NCBI GenBank assembly: GCA_003978875.1 | Contig: QNXQ01000152.1 | Location: forward strand, 1 to 7,371 | DNA from: Aquifex sp. | GTDB lineage: Bacteria > Aquificota > Aquificia > Aquificales > Aquificaceae | Length of the DNA stretch: 7,371 bases | Reading direction: 5' to 3' | Shown here: in pieces, positions 1 to 6,851 of the stretch | Position numbering within the stretch: position 1 is the stretch's first letter | Layout: each line of letters opens with the position of its first letter | Made by a program: the position numbers and the translations under genes | Notes under the pieces: generated by a model | Seen by the model: only the letters and a program-made list of their open reading frames with translations | Databases searched by the model: none | What the model was told of the DNA's origin: nothing

Positions 1-654
1 AAAGAAGACTTGGAAGAGAAGAAACTAATTCTTGGCTCTTCAAGGTTTGCAACCGAATACATGAACGAGCCAACCTCTGACGAAGAAGCGATATTCAAAC
101 CCGAGTGGATAAAGTATTACACAGATGCGGAAATCCCACCAAGAGACAGGCTGATAATCACTATGGGAGTAGACCCCGCAACTGGAAAGGCTCATGGAGA
201 CTACAGCGCTTACGTTGTGGTAGGAAAGGACAAAGAAACAGGAAAGATTTACGTTTTAGAGTCTTACGGAAAGAAAATATCTCCCGAGAGGTTTACACAA
301 GACATCATCTCGGCATACAAAAGATGGACGCCTAAAGTGATAATCTTTGAAGAAATCGCTTTTCAAGAAATTTACAAGAAAGTGATAATGGAGAAAGCTT
401 CCAAGGAAGGAATTCATCTACCCATAAAGGGAGTAAAACACAAGCTTTCCAAGGCAGAGAGGATATACAGACTTGCTCCCTTGGTGGAAAACGGATTTAT
501 CCTCTTTAGGGAAAACCAAACACTTCTGATTGACCAGCTTTTAATGTTTCCTAAGGGAGACCACGATGACCTTCCTGACGCCCTTGAGATGGCTGTTCAG
601 GGACTTGAGAAAGGTGAGAAAACTCTAAAGCTCCTTAAGTTGAGGTGGCTGTGA
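1..654 (+). CDS. Phage terminase large subunit, C-terminal nuclease part (5' partial)
   Basis: This is the headful-packaging motor and nuclease that cuts phage DNA at the prohead. Only the end of the protein is present. The frame is open to base 1, and the TTG at 10 is probably internal, because the N-terminal Walker ATPase domain must lie upstream. Counting from that TTG, the RNase H-like nuclease core shows its acidic residues: Asp55 in GVDPATG, Glu114/Glu115 in IIFEE, and the PKGDHDDLPDALEMA motif with Asp186, Asp187 and Asp190. The linker before it (FATEYMNEP, then FKPEWIKYY) is typical of the family of putative large terminases with this C-terminal domain. All catalytic acids appear intact. 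The stop codon overlaps the portal ATG (TGATG), so the two genes are translationally coupled. Confidence 0.93.
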   Translation, partial: KEDLEEKKLILGSSRFATEYMNEPTSDEEAIFKPEWIKYYTDAEIPPRDRLIITMGVDPATGKAHGDYSAYVVVGKDKETGKIYVLESYGKKISPERFTQDIISAYKRWTPKVIIFEEIAFQEIYKKVIMEKASKEGIHLPIKGVKHKLSKAERIYRLAPLVENGFILFRENQTLLIDQLLMFPKGDHDDLPDALEMAVQGLEKGEKTLKLLKLRWL

Positions 655-1985
655 TGCTGGATTACGAATTTTTGAAAAACTCATACTTAGGAATTGGTGG
701 GTTCTTAGACGGCTCATACATTGAGCCTTTTCCGAGAGAAACTCACCAAAGAGTTTTAAAAAGAAAAAAGTTGGCCATTAACGTAAACCTCGTTAAAAAA
801 ATCGTCAACACAATAACGGGACACCTGTTTAGAAAATCTCCGATTAGAAAAATAGAGAGCCTTGCTTACAGAACCTTTATTGAAAACGTTGACATGCAAG
901 GAACCTACATAGATACCTTCATGAAGAAAGTCTTTAAACTCGGACTCATTTACGGGACGGTTTTCATATTCGTTGACAGACCTTCCCAAAAAGTAAAAAC
1001 TCTCTTTGAAAAACAAACTTTCGGAGTATTTCCCTATGCGGGAATAAGGCTTCCCACACACCTCCAGAGCTACAAACTTGACCGATACGGAAACCTTGAT
1101 AGCATAACCTTTAAAGAACCTGACCCCGAAAACAGATACATATCTATTTACAGAACCTTTACGAAAGAGGAATGGGTAATCTCCACTGATGTTCACGGAA
1201 AAAACGTTATATCCTCAGGAACTCACTCCCTCGGAATAGTTCCCGTTATCCTCTACTCACCGATGCAGATAGAGATACCGGGAAGCATACTATCCGTTCC
1301 CTTTATCCTTGAAATAGCTCAAATACAGAAAGCGGTCTATAACCTGCTTTCGGAGCTCCACTCCGTCCTGAGGGACACAGCTTTTCCCATATTTACCTTT
1401 CCGATAGGTTCTCCAGAAGACATTGAAAAACTTGAAAAAGAAATAATGACGATAGGAACCGAGAACGCAATAGCATACGTTCCTCAGGGAAGTGCAAGAC
1501 CTGACTTTGTAGCTCCACCGCCTGAACCCGCAAAACAAATTCTTGAAAACGTGAAGTTTTTAATAGAACAAGCCTATGAGCTTGCAAACTTAAACTTCAA
1601 AGGAGGTGTTCAAAAGTCCGGAGTAGCGAAAGAATACGATTACCTTGAGTTTACAAAGATGCTTTCGGACTTTGCCCAAGGACTTGAGGAAACGGAATAC
1701 AGGCTTGCTCAGATTGTGAGCCTCTGGGAGGATGAAGAGTTTAAAGGATACATTGAGTATTCAAAGGAATTTACTCCGCTTGACAAGGAAAAAGTAGTAA
1801 AGACCTTGCTTGAAGTAATAAACAACCCTGAAATGCCGAGGGAAGTAAAGAAAGAAGCGACGAAACTCCTTCAGAGGATGCTTTTCGGAGATTTCCTTGA
1901 CGAGCAAAGACTTAACGAACTTGACAGGATAATAGAGAGTGAAGACGACTTTGAAGAGAAATTGAGGAAGGAAGGACTTCTTTAG
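654..1985 (+). CDS. Phage portal protein (DUF4055-like)
   Basis: This is probably the dodecameric ring at the capsid vertex through which terminase pumps DNA. The call rests on position directly after terminase, size (443 aa), and resemblance to DUF4055 portal-like proteins. The shared features are an N-terminal KIVNTITGHLFRKSP segment (residues 49-63), then a YGTVFIFVDRP strand (100-110), a long middle helical region, and an acidic, helical C-terminus. I chose ATG 654 rather than the in-frame GTG at 645. ATG 654 overlaps the terminase stop and has GAGGTGG (642-648) six bases upstream, whereas the GTG lies inside that ribosome site. The gene ends tail-to-tail with the minus-strand acidic gene, and their stop codons overlap. 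No capsid gene follows in this orientation, which is unusual. I am fairly sure of the portal role and less sure of the exact family. Confidence 0.8.
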   Translation: MLDYEFLKNSYLGIGGFLDGSYIEPFPRETHQRVLKRKKLAINVNLVKKIVNTITGHLFRKSPIRKIESLAYRTFIENVDMQGTYIDTFMKKVFKLGLIYGTVFIFVDRPSQKVKTLFEKQTFGVFPYAGIRLPTHLQSYKLDRYGNLDSITFKEPDPENRYISIYRTFTKEEWVISTDVHGKNVISSGTHSLGIVPVILYSPMQIEIPGSILSVPFILEIAQIQKAVYNLLSELHSVLRDTAFPIFTFPIGSPEDIEKLEKEIMTIGTENAIAYVPQGSARPDFVAPPPEPAKQILENVKFLIEQAYELANLNFKGGVQKSGVAKEYDYLEFTKMLSDFAQGLEETEYRLAQIVSLWEDEEFKGYIEYSKEFTPLDKEKVVKTLLEVINNPEMPREVKKEATKLLQRMLFGDFLDEQRLNELDRIIESEDDFEEKLRKEGLL

Positions 1986-2317
1986 ACAGAAACCTTTTGC
2001 TTTTCTTCGTAACGTTTTTTAACCGCTTTTAGAACTTCAACAAAGGGAACATCGTAAAGTCCCAACTCTTCTACGGTATACTTCCCGGAAACAGGATGGC
2101 TTTCAAAGTATGAGATGATATCGTTTAAAAACGATGGTCCTGCCCAGAGGTCTATATGGAAGTAAGAAACACTTCCATCTTTGTCAAATGCTATAGTAAT
2201 TTCTGGAAAGATTTCCTCGTAATCTGAAAGCTCTTCCGAAAACACTACCGGTTGGTCTGTAGCTTCAAGCGTTAAGGAATCCTCGCTTTGTTTTTCAAGT
2301 TTTAGTTTTACGCTCAT
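1982..2317 (-). CDS. Small acidic protein of unknown function; candidate immunity partner of the MuF-nuclease protein
   Basis: I do not recognise the family. It is a 111-aa protein with no signal peptide or membrane segment and about 22 Asp/Glu against 11 Lys/Arg, so it is strongly acidic. The middle (about residues 39-56) looks like beta strands with the pattern ITIAFDKDGSVSYFHID. The C-terminal half (63-110) looks helical and ends in a charged helix. It is the second gene of a minus-strand pair. Its ATG at 2317 lies 23 bases inside the 3' end of the MuF gene, implying coupled translation. The frame stays open to an ATG at 2431, but that extension lies wholly within the MuF coding sequence and looks non-native. 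A GAGGAG lies about 18 bases before ATG 2317, further than usual. An immunity role is inferred from position, size and charge alone. An accessory head protein is an alternative. Confidence 0.6.
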   Translation of the reverse strand: MSVKLKLEKQSEDSLTLEATDQPVVFSEELSDYEEIFPEITIAFDKDGSVSYFHIDLWAGPSFLNDIISYFESHPVSGKYTVEELGLYDVPFVEVLKAVKKRYEEKQKVSV

Positions 2318-3893
2318 AGAGTTTAATATATCTCTCTCCTCTATTAATACTATTTTCAGACATAGGTTGAACCGTGTAAATGTAGGCAGGATTTTCCTTA
2401 CCGACAACGGCTCCGAGATAATACTTTCCATACCTTTTTACATAGATAAAAGCTTTATACTTTCTATCCTCAAGGATTGTATCAGGTTCCGCTAATATGT
2501 TTCCAAGTTCGCTTAGTGCTTTTCGCCTTAATTCTCTTTGCCACTTCCTTCCCTTAACAGTAGAGGCTTCCTCCTCCACATGCCTTTTAGCATGTTCGGT
2601 AAGAACCCTTTCATTTCCGAGCAAGTCTTCATAAATTGCCACCACCTTCGTTTTAAAGCCGTGTATAGGATGAATTACTTCATCTCCTACCTTCACTCCC
2701 GCCTTTCTCTTAGCTCCTAATACCTTCACAAGTTCCTTTTTCTCTATCCACTCTTTCATCTCCCTTCTCGTTTTCAATCTTAAACCCTTCTCGTCAAAAA
2801 ACTCTTCTATCGGAACTCCGGCCTTGTATAGCTCCCACGCCCACTTCCTCGTCTTTAGCCATTCCTCAAAACCTTGAGGGTTTTCCCTTATCATTTCTTT
2901 TAAGCTCCTGTCTTTGTATTCCTTCTTTAGCCCGCTTACCGGTATCAACAAACATGTGCAATGGGGATGTGCTTTTCTTCTTGGAACCCTGTCCTTTGGC
3001 CATACTCCCCTTCCCAGACCAAAGTCAACATTGGCATACACATCGCATATGTCCGCCCTTGCATGTGCAGGTGAAAGCCTCCATTTGTAGCCTACAACCA
3101 AAGGGTTTTTTTCCGTTTTCTTTATAATGGATAGATGCATTACATTGGAAACTTCCGTCCTCGCTATCCTGCTGAGATAATAAAGCTGTTTATCGTATGC
3201 CCACCACTTTACCGCATCTTTTACCGCTTTGTCGCTCAGCTCCTCAACCGCTTTCGTGAGTTCTCGCAACAACGTCTTGTGTCCAAAATAAGTCCCGAGC
3301 CTTGAACGCTCCTCTATATACCTTTCATACTTCTCTATCACTTTCTTCCATCTTTCATAACTCTCTTCTCCCTTTATTACCTTCCTCGCAATCTCCTCAA
3401 GCTCCCTTATGTGCTTCGGTTTTCCCTCCTTTACAAGGTTTACAAATTCTTCATCCGTTAGCCTTTCCATTTCATACTGAAACTCATAGGCTATCTTTCT
3501 TGCTCCTTCCCTTAGCTTTATGCTCTGAAATAAAACGCTTTTGAAAATTTCCTTTAGCTCCCTTTTCCTCTTCCAGAGTCTTTTTGACAGATTCAAACCG
3601 TCGGGATATTCATACTTCTCTATTTCCTCTAAAACTTCCTGCCTTAACCTGTCGTCAAACCCTAAAAACTTCCCGACCCGCAAAGAGGAAGCCTCTATTA
3701 AGCCCTTTACGAAATTGACATTTCTTTCCACCAGAGAATTTACAAGCTCAATAACTTCAGGAGTAATCTCGTATCCGTTCTCTTCAAGCATCTCAAGGAC
3801 TTTCTCTATTACCTCCTCGGTTGAAAGTTTCAAACTCTCAAGATTGTCTTCAAGCCACTGAAGAATCAAATTCCTGAGAAGTTCCCATTCCAT
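2295..3893 (-). CDS. MuF-type phage head morphogenesis protein with C-terminal PBECR-like nuclease domain
   Basis: This 532-aa protein joins two parts. Residues about 200-320 match the Mu gpF/SPP1 gp7 minor head domain. They include SRIARTEVSN (241-250) and then the His/Cys signature: His278, DICD with Cys283, and HPHCTC with His309, His311, Cys312 and Cys314. The region before (1-200) is largely charged helix. After a linker, about residues 400-530 resemble the phage Barnase-EndoU-ColicinE5/D-RelE-like nucleases. This part has LTEHAKRH (431-438, His434/His438), a DTILED segment (471-476), a run of short beta strands, and YIYTVQPM near the end (504-511). MuF proteins with C-terminal toxins are known in temperate phages, where the protein is packaged in the capsid and can be injected. 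The nuclease substrate cannot be told from sequence. Only ATG 3893 fits, because a TGA lies in frame just upstream. There is no clear ribosome site. The gene runs opposite to portal and tail genes. Confidence 0.85.
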   Translation of the reverse strand: MEWELLRNLILQWLEDNLESLKLSTEEVIEKVLEMLEENGYEITPEVIELVNSLVERNVNFVKGLIEASSLRVGKFLGFDDRLRQEVLEEIEKYEYPDGLNLSKRLWKRKRELKEIFKSVLFQSIKLREGARKIAYEFQYEMERLTDEEFVNLVKEGKPKHIRELEEIARKVIKGEESYERWKKVIEKYERYIEERSRLGTYFGHKTLLRELTKAVEELSDKAVKDAVKWWAYDKQLYYLSRIARTEVSNVMHLSIIKKTEKNPLVVGYKWRLSPAHARADICDVYANVDFGLGRGVWPKDRVPRRKAHPHCTCLLIPVSGLKKEYKDRSLKEMIRENPQGFEEWLKTRKWAWELYKAGVPIEEFFDEKGLRLKTRREMKEWIEKKELVKVLGAKRKAGVKVGDEVIHPIHGFKTKVVAIYEDLLGNERVLTEHAKRHVEEEASTVKGRKWQRELRRKALSELGNILAEPDTILEDRKYKAFIYVKRYGKYYLGAVVGKENPAYIYTVQPMSENSINRGERYIKLYERKTKT

Positions 3894-3968
3894 AAAACAA
3901 AAACTTCAGGTAATCAAAAGGAACTTTGCGTCCCTTCAAATACAAATAAGAACCTATCCTTTCAAAGT
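3894..3968. promoter_or_regulatory. Divergent intergenic region between the MuF cassette and the tail operon
   Basis: These 75 bases separate two divergent starts, so both promoters are likely to lie here or inside the genes. On the minus strand TTGAAA (complement of 3960-3965) is followed after 17 bases by TATTTG (complement of 3937-3942), a weak sigma-70-like pair. On the plus strand TATCCT (3955-3960) could be a -10 box only 8 bases before the gpX ATG, but it has no good -35. Neither flanking gene has a convincing Shine-Dalgarno sequence. The promoter assignments are weak. Confidence 0.3.
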
Positions 3969-4163
3969 ATGAAAACCCAAACACTTATGTGTTGGGATGA
4001 AATAAGTAAAGAGCTTTACGGTTCGGAAAATTACACACATATTCTCATGAAAGAAAATCCCGAGCTTGCCTTTAAATACTTCCTTCTTCCTCCCGGCACT
4101 GAAGTTAAAATCCCTGAAATTTCGGAAACCTATGCGGAGGAACTTCCGCCTTGGAAAAGATAG
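3969..4163 (+). CDS. X: Phage tail protein X (P2 gpX-like, LysM-type)
   Basis: This 64-aa protein matches the short gpX family of P2-like and Mu-like contractile tails, a LysM-like fold at the tail tip next to the hub. The recognisable pattern is a Trp-Asp-x-Ile-(x)3-Leu-Tyr-Gly-Ser segment (WDEISKELYGSENY, residues 9-22), then HILMKENPEL (24-33) and a hydrophobic LPPGTEVKIP (40-49), the usual LysM strand-helix-helix-strand order. The length is normal for gpX. It is the first gene of the plus-strand baseplate operon and overlaps gpD by 13 bases. No clear ribosome site precedes ATG 3969, which could suggest a leaderless message. The C-terminal PPWKR is also typical of gpX proteins that precede gpD. 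Confidence 0.85.
   Translation: MKTQTLMCWDEISKELYGSENYTHILMKENPELAFKYFLLPPGTEVKIPEISETYAEELPPWKR
4134..4149 (+). promoter_or_regulatory. Ribosome site of gpD within a small hairpin
   Basis: GGAGGA (4136-4141) lies nine bases before the TTG start of gpD, inside the end of gpX. It is flanked by GCGGA (4134-4138) and TCCGC (4145-4149), a five-pair stem with a six-base loop holding part of the site. Ribosomes finishing gpX would open it, so it may tie gpD output to gpX translation. The pairing is seen directly; the role is inferred. Confidence 0.35.
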
Positions 4164-5125
4164 CTTTTAAGCTTTTCTTTGAAGATAAAGACATAACAAG
4201 GGATTTGTCTCCCTTCTTGCTATCACTCAGATATACGGACTATGCAAGCTCACAAGACGATGAGCTTGAGATAGAGCTTTCAAACGAAGACCTTCGGTTT
4301 TTAAAAAGCTGGTATCCCGAAAAGGGAGTAAAGGTAAAAGCTTTTATCGGTTATGAAAATAACCTTCTACCTTGCGGAGAGTTTGAAGTAGAAGAAATAG
4401 AGTTTCGTTCAAATCCTGAAACCTGCACCATAAAGTGCATCTCCACTCACGTTTCCAAAAAATTAAGAACCAAGAAAACGAGAGCTTGGGAAAATACCAC
4501 TCTATTTCAGATAGTAAATGAGATAGCAAGAGAACACGGTTTGAAACCGATACTTCAGGGAGAAGACATTCCCGTAAGGAGGATAGACCAGAACCAGCAA
4601 ACGGATGCAAACTTTTTAAACGAACTTGCAAAGAAATTCGGATACAACTTCAAAGTAGCGGGAGACAAACTCGTTTTTGTAGAAGCTAAATCCTTAGAAG
4701 AAAGCGAACCTGTTATGACCATTAAAAGAGAGGGAATATTGAGTTATGAAATTGCCGATAAAGCAAGAAAAATTTACAGGGCTTGCGAAGTCAAATACTT
4801 TGACGTTCAAAAACACAAAGAAATGACCTACAGATATGAACTTGAGCTTCCCGTAGGAGACACGATAAGACTAAGCGAAAGAGTAGAAAACCTTCAGCAA
4901 GCTGTAAAGAAAGCAAAGGCAGTGTTAAGGAACAAAAATAAAAACAAAGCTCAAATCAGGATAGAGCTCGTAGGAAATCCCTCGCTTACTGCAGGACTTA
5001 CGATAAAGCTCCAAGATTTCGGTATTTACGATGGAAAGCACTTTATAGAAAAGTCAGAGCACATTTTAGGTCCTTTTGAAGGATACAAGACCTTTTTGGA
5101 GGTAAGAACGTGCTTGAACTACTAA
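4151..5125 (+). CDS. D: Phage late control protein D / baseplate hub (P2 gpD-like)
   Basis: This 324-aa protein belongs to the gpD (Phage_GPD) hub family, related to T4 gp27 and the VgrG N-terminal part. It forms the trimeric hub that carries the spike. Seen in order: a beta-rich first domain with the ELEIELSNEDL segment (38-48); a middle segment with RIDQNQQTDANFLNELAKK (144-162), the most conserved stretch in this family; and a C-terminal part with ELVGNPSLTAGLTIKL (272-287), IEKSEHILG (299-307) and a final GYKTFLEV (311-318). The length is near normal. The start is TTG 4151, the only plausible start in frame, supported by GGAGGA at 4136-4141. Overlaps of 13 bases with gpX and 16 bases with the spike gene show a compact operon. 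The X-D-V order strengthens the call. Confidence 0.9.
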   Translation: MEKIAFKLFFEDKDITRDLSPFLLSLRYTDYASSQDDELEIELSNEDLRFLKSWYPEKGVKVKAFIGYENNLLPCGEFEVEEIEFRSNPETCTIKCISTHVSKKLRTKKTRAWENTTLFQIVNEIAREHGLKPILQGEDIPVRRIDQNQQTDANFLNELAKKFGYNFKVAGDKLVFVEAKSLEESEPVMTIKREGILSYEIADKARKIYRACEVKYFDVQKHKEMTYRYELELPVGDTIRLSERVENLQQAVKKAKAVLRNKNKNKAQIRIELVGNPSLTAGLTIKLQDFGIYDGKHFIEKSEHILGPFEGYKTFLEVRTCLNY

Positions 5126-5787
5126 ATGAGGTCTTAAACAGACTCAAAAACCTTGAAAGCAAACTTATCGTGAAGACAGGAAAAGTAGTAAGCGTAAATC
5201 CCGAAAAAGCCACGGTAAGAGTTGAAATAAGAGACATAGACCAAAAGGTAAGTTATGAGATGCCCGTAGTGTATCACAGAACCGTTAAAGACAAGACATA
5301 CTACATGCCTGAAGTTGGAGAAGAAGTGATATGCGTATTTGTAAATGAAACAGAAGGATTTGTTCTTGGAAGCGTTTACCACGAAGAGAATACACCTCCC
5401 GCGAGTGATAAAAATCTATTTGTCTATGAGTTTGAGGATGGGACTAAAATTGCTTACGATAAAAACTCGGGAAAACTGACCGTTGAAAATCCAAAAGAGG
5501 TCATTTTAAAGGTTCAAAATACCATTAACGAAGAGACTCAAACCCTGAGCATAAAAGCTGATGCAAGTGCAAATTTAGACACTCCCACCTTTACCATCAC
5601 AGGAAACGTAATCATTGAGGGAAACCTCATGGTAATGGGAAATATCAACTCTATAGGTCAAACCACCGCTCAAGGAGGACTGAAAACCTCTCCTCAGGGA
5701 ATGGCTGTTTTCGTAGATGACCTGATAACCAAATACAACACTCATACCCACGCAGGAGGAAATCCTCCTGATAATCAACTACCTTAG
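5110..5787 (+). CDS. V: Baseplate assembly protein V / tail spike (P2 gpV-like)
   Basis: This is the membrane-piercing spike that sits on the gpD hub of a contractile tail. The 225-aa protein shows a short N-terminal helix (1-17), an OB-fold (about 18-92) containing GKVVSVNPEKATVRVEI and the GEEVICVFVNETEGFVLGSVY strands, and then the repetitive beta-helix shaft. The shaft includes FEDGTKIAYD, GKLTVENP and TFTITGNVIIEGNLMVMGNI. The chain ends in YNTHTHAGG (209-217), where His212 and His214 form the HxH apex motif that binds iron at the tip of P2 gpV. The start is GTG 5110, with GGAGG (5098-5102) seven bases upstream, inside the end of gpD. Length and domain order are complete. Confidence 0.9.
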   Translation: MLELLNEVLNRLKNLESKLIVKTGKVVSVNPEKATVRVEIRDIDQKVSYEMPVVYHRTVKDKTYYMPEVGEEVICVFVNETEGFVLGSVYHEENTPPASDKNLFVYEFEDGTKIAYDKNSGKLTVENPKEVILKVQNTINEETQTLSIKADASANLDTPTFTITGNVIIEGNLMVMGNINSIGQTTAQGGLKTSPQGMAVFVDDLITKYNTHTHAGGNPPDNQLP

Positions 5788-5800
5788 GGAGGTTTAAAAG

Positions 5801-6190
5801 ATGGCTGACGTATGGCAATCTCTGACCTTAGGAGACGTATTTTCGGGAATGAACCGGAGTTTAGGAACTGTAAAAGCTCAAGCGGATGACCTCTTTATGA
5901 AGTATTCCGCAATTGCAAACCAGTTTAACGAAAAAGTCAATACTTTGGAAAGAATTTTAAACGGGACGGGAAGTTTACTTGACAAACTCCAAAATACGGG
6001 GATATACGTTTTAAACCTAACACCGGGTAGCGGAAATCTTGTGAGCAGAATTGCAAATGCTCAAAGTCCGCCCACCGGAGATTACTCCGCAGGGATAGTC
6101 TTGGGAGTTTCATCTGTTGACATTCAAAAAGTTATACAAGCTTACGCAAACCTCATGGATGTTTTAACTAAACCCATTGAGGTACCCTAA
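5801..6190 (+). CDS. Unknown protein in the baseplate operon
   Basis: I do not recognise this 129-aa protein. The ribosome site GGGAGG (5788-5793) sits seven bases before ATG 5801, so it is well translated and clearly a real gene. The N-terminal half (about 20-65) looks like one long helix, followed by a Gly/Pro/Ser-rich turn (74-95). The C-terminal segment DYSAGIVLGVSSVDIQKVIQ (94-113) leads into a last helix. There is no signal peptide or membrane segment. It lies between the spike and gpU, 13 bases after gpV and three bases before gpU, so a structural or chaperone role in tail-tip assembly is the reasonable guess. No equivalent sits at this position in P2. Confidence 0.7.
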   Translation: MADVWQSLTLGDVFSGMNRSLGTVKAQADDLFMKYSAIANQFNEKVNTLERILNGTGSLLDKLQNTGIYVLNLTPGSGNLVSRIANAQSPPTGDYSAGIVLGVSSVDIQKVIQAYANLMDVLTKPIEVP

Positions 6191-6193
6191 ACC

Positions 6194-6559
6194 ATGTGGG
6201 GAAGCTTAGGGGAGTTTGAATTCAAAATCTTAAGGTCTCCCAAAAGCTTAACAAGAAGAATATCAAAAAGGTATGCGAGACATGAAAAACTTATTCAGAA
6301 AAATTCGCTTCAGTATACAGGTGAAAATGAACAAGAGATAACTCTTGAAATAAAGCTTCTCTATCCCGATATGCAAATACTTGAAAGCCTTTACAGGACT
6401 AAAGAGCCTCAACCGCTATTTATAGGTAACAAATTCATAGGTTACTTTGTAATAGAACAAATAGAGGAAAGATACAAACTAACTACGCCAAATGGAAAAG
6501 TTGTCTCTTTGGAACTTTCACTGACTTTGAGGGAAAGTCATGTGGAAGATAATACCTGA
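6194..6559 (+). CDS. U: Phage tail protein U (P2 gpU-like)
   Basis: This 121-aa protein matches the P2 gpU tail-completion family. It opens with MWGSLGEFEFKIL, and the characteristic start MxGxLGxxxFxV is preserved. A basic RRISKRYARHEK segment (21-32) follows, then SLQYTGENEQEITLEIKL (38-55), matching the family's LQWTG...I.LE pattern. Next come PLFIGNKFIGYFVIEQIEE (74-92) and a C-terminal LELSLTLRE (105-113). gpU is thought to cap or terminate the tail tube in P2-like phages. ATG 6194 has GAGG at 6179-6182, somewhat distant at 11 bases. The 3' end overlaps gpW by 20 bases. In P2, gpU precedes X and D; here it follows V, which is a rearranged order. Confidence 0.88.
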   Translation: MWGSLGEFEFKILRSPKSLTRRISKRYARHEKLIQKNSLQYTGENEQEITLEIKLLYPDMQILESLYRTKEPQPLFIGNKFIGYFVIEQIEERYKLTTPNGKVVSLELSLTLRESHVEDNT

Positions 6560-6851
6560 AAATGAGCTTATGGAAATAGAGCAGAACATAAGAATGATTT
6601 TGAGAACGCCAAAGGGTAGTGTTCCTCTTCATAGAGATTTCGGAATCTCCTATAACTTTTTAGACCTACCGCTGAATAAGGCTATCGTAGTTCTCAGAAA
6701 CGAAATAGTAAAAAGTATAAAAAGATGGGAAAGGAGGGTAGAGATAGAAGAAGTAAAAGTAGAACCTGCCGAGGAAGGAGCTCTACGAGTAAAAATAATT
6801 TGGAGAAGTAAATATGGAAGGGGAGAAGTTGTTGAGAGAGTATCAAGTTGA
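6540..6851 (+). CDS. W: Baseplate protein W (gpW/gp25-like)
   Basis: This 103-aa protein belongs to the GPW/gp25 family of baseplate wedge proteins, which nucleate sheath assembly. The signature is visible: an N-terminal helix IEQNIRMILRTPKGSVPLHR (13-32), then FGISYNFLDLPLN (34-46) with the family's Gly-Ile...Leu-Asp-x-Pro, and EIVKSIKRWERRVEIEEVKV (54-73), the usual helix leading to a conserved Arg/Ile strand. Length and order are normal. ATG 6540 has GAGGGA (6529-6534) close upstream within gpU. In most contractile-tail phages W is followed by J and I; here the next gene is a helix-turn-helix protein that starts inside W, so the usual wedge partners are missing from this position. Confidence 0.88.
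   Translation: MWKIIPENELMEIEQNIRMILRTPKGSVPLHRDFGISYNFLDLPLNKAIVVLRNEIVKSIKRWERRVEIEEVKVEPAEEGALRVKIIWRSKYGRGEVVERVSS

Noticed and set aside
645..653. GTG 645 as portal start
   Set aside because: The GTG is part of the GAGGTGG ribosome site for ATG 654, which overlaps the terminase stop in the usual coupled way.
756..1587. Minus-strand open frames opposite the portal gene
   Set aside because: Their Cys/Phe/Tyr/Ser-rich composition is typical of antisense shadows, and the portal frame explains the region.
2318..2431. Upstream extension of the acidic gene to ATG 2431
   Set aside because: It lies wholly inside the MuF coding end in another frame and would add an odd hydrophobic/basic leader; ATG 2317 is preferred.
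3302..3861. Two plus-strand open frames opposite MuF
   Set aside because: They are Ser/Phe/Leu-rich readings of the antisense strand, with no ribosome site and no family resemblance.
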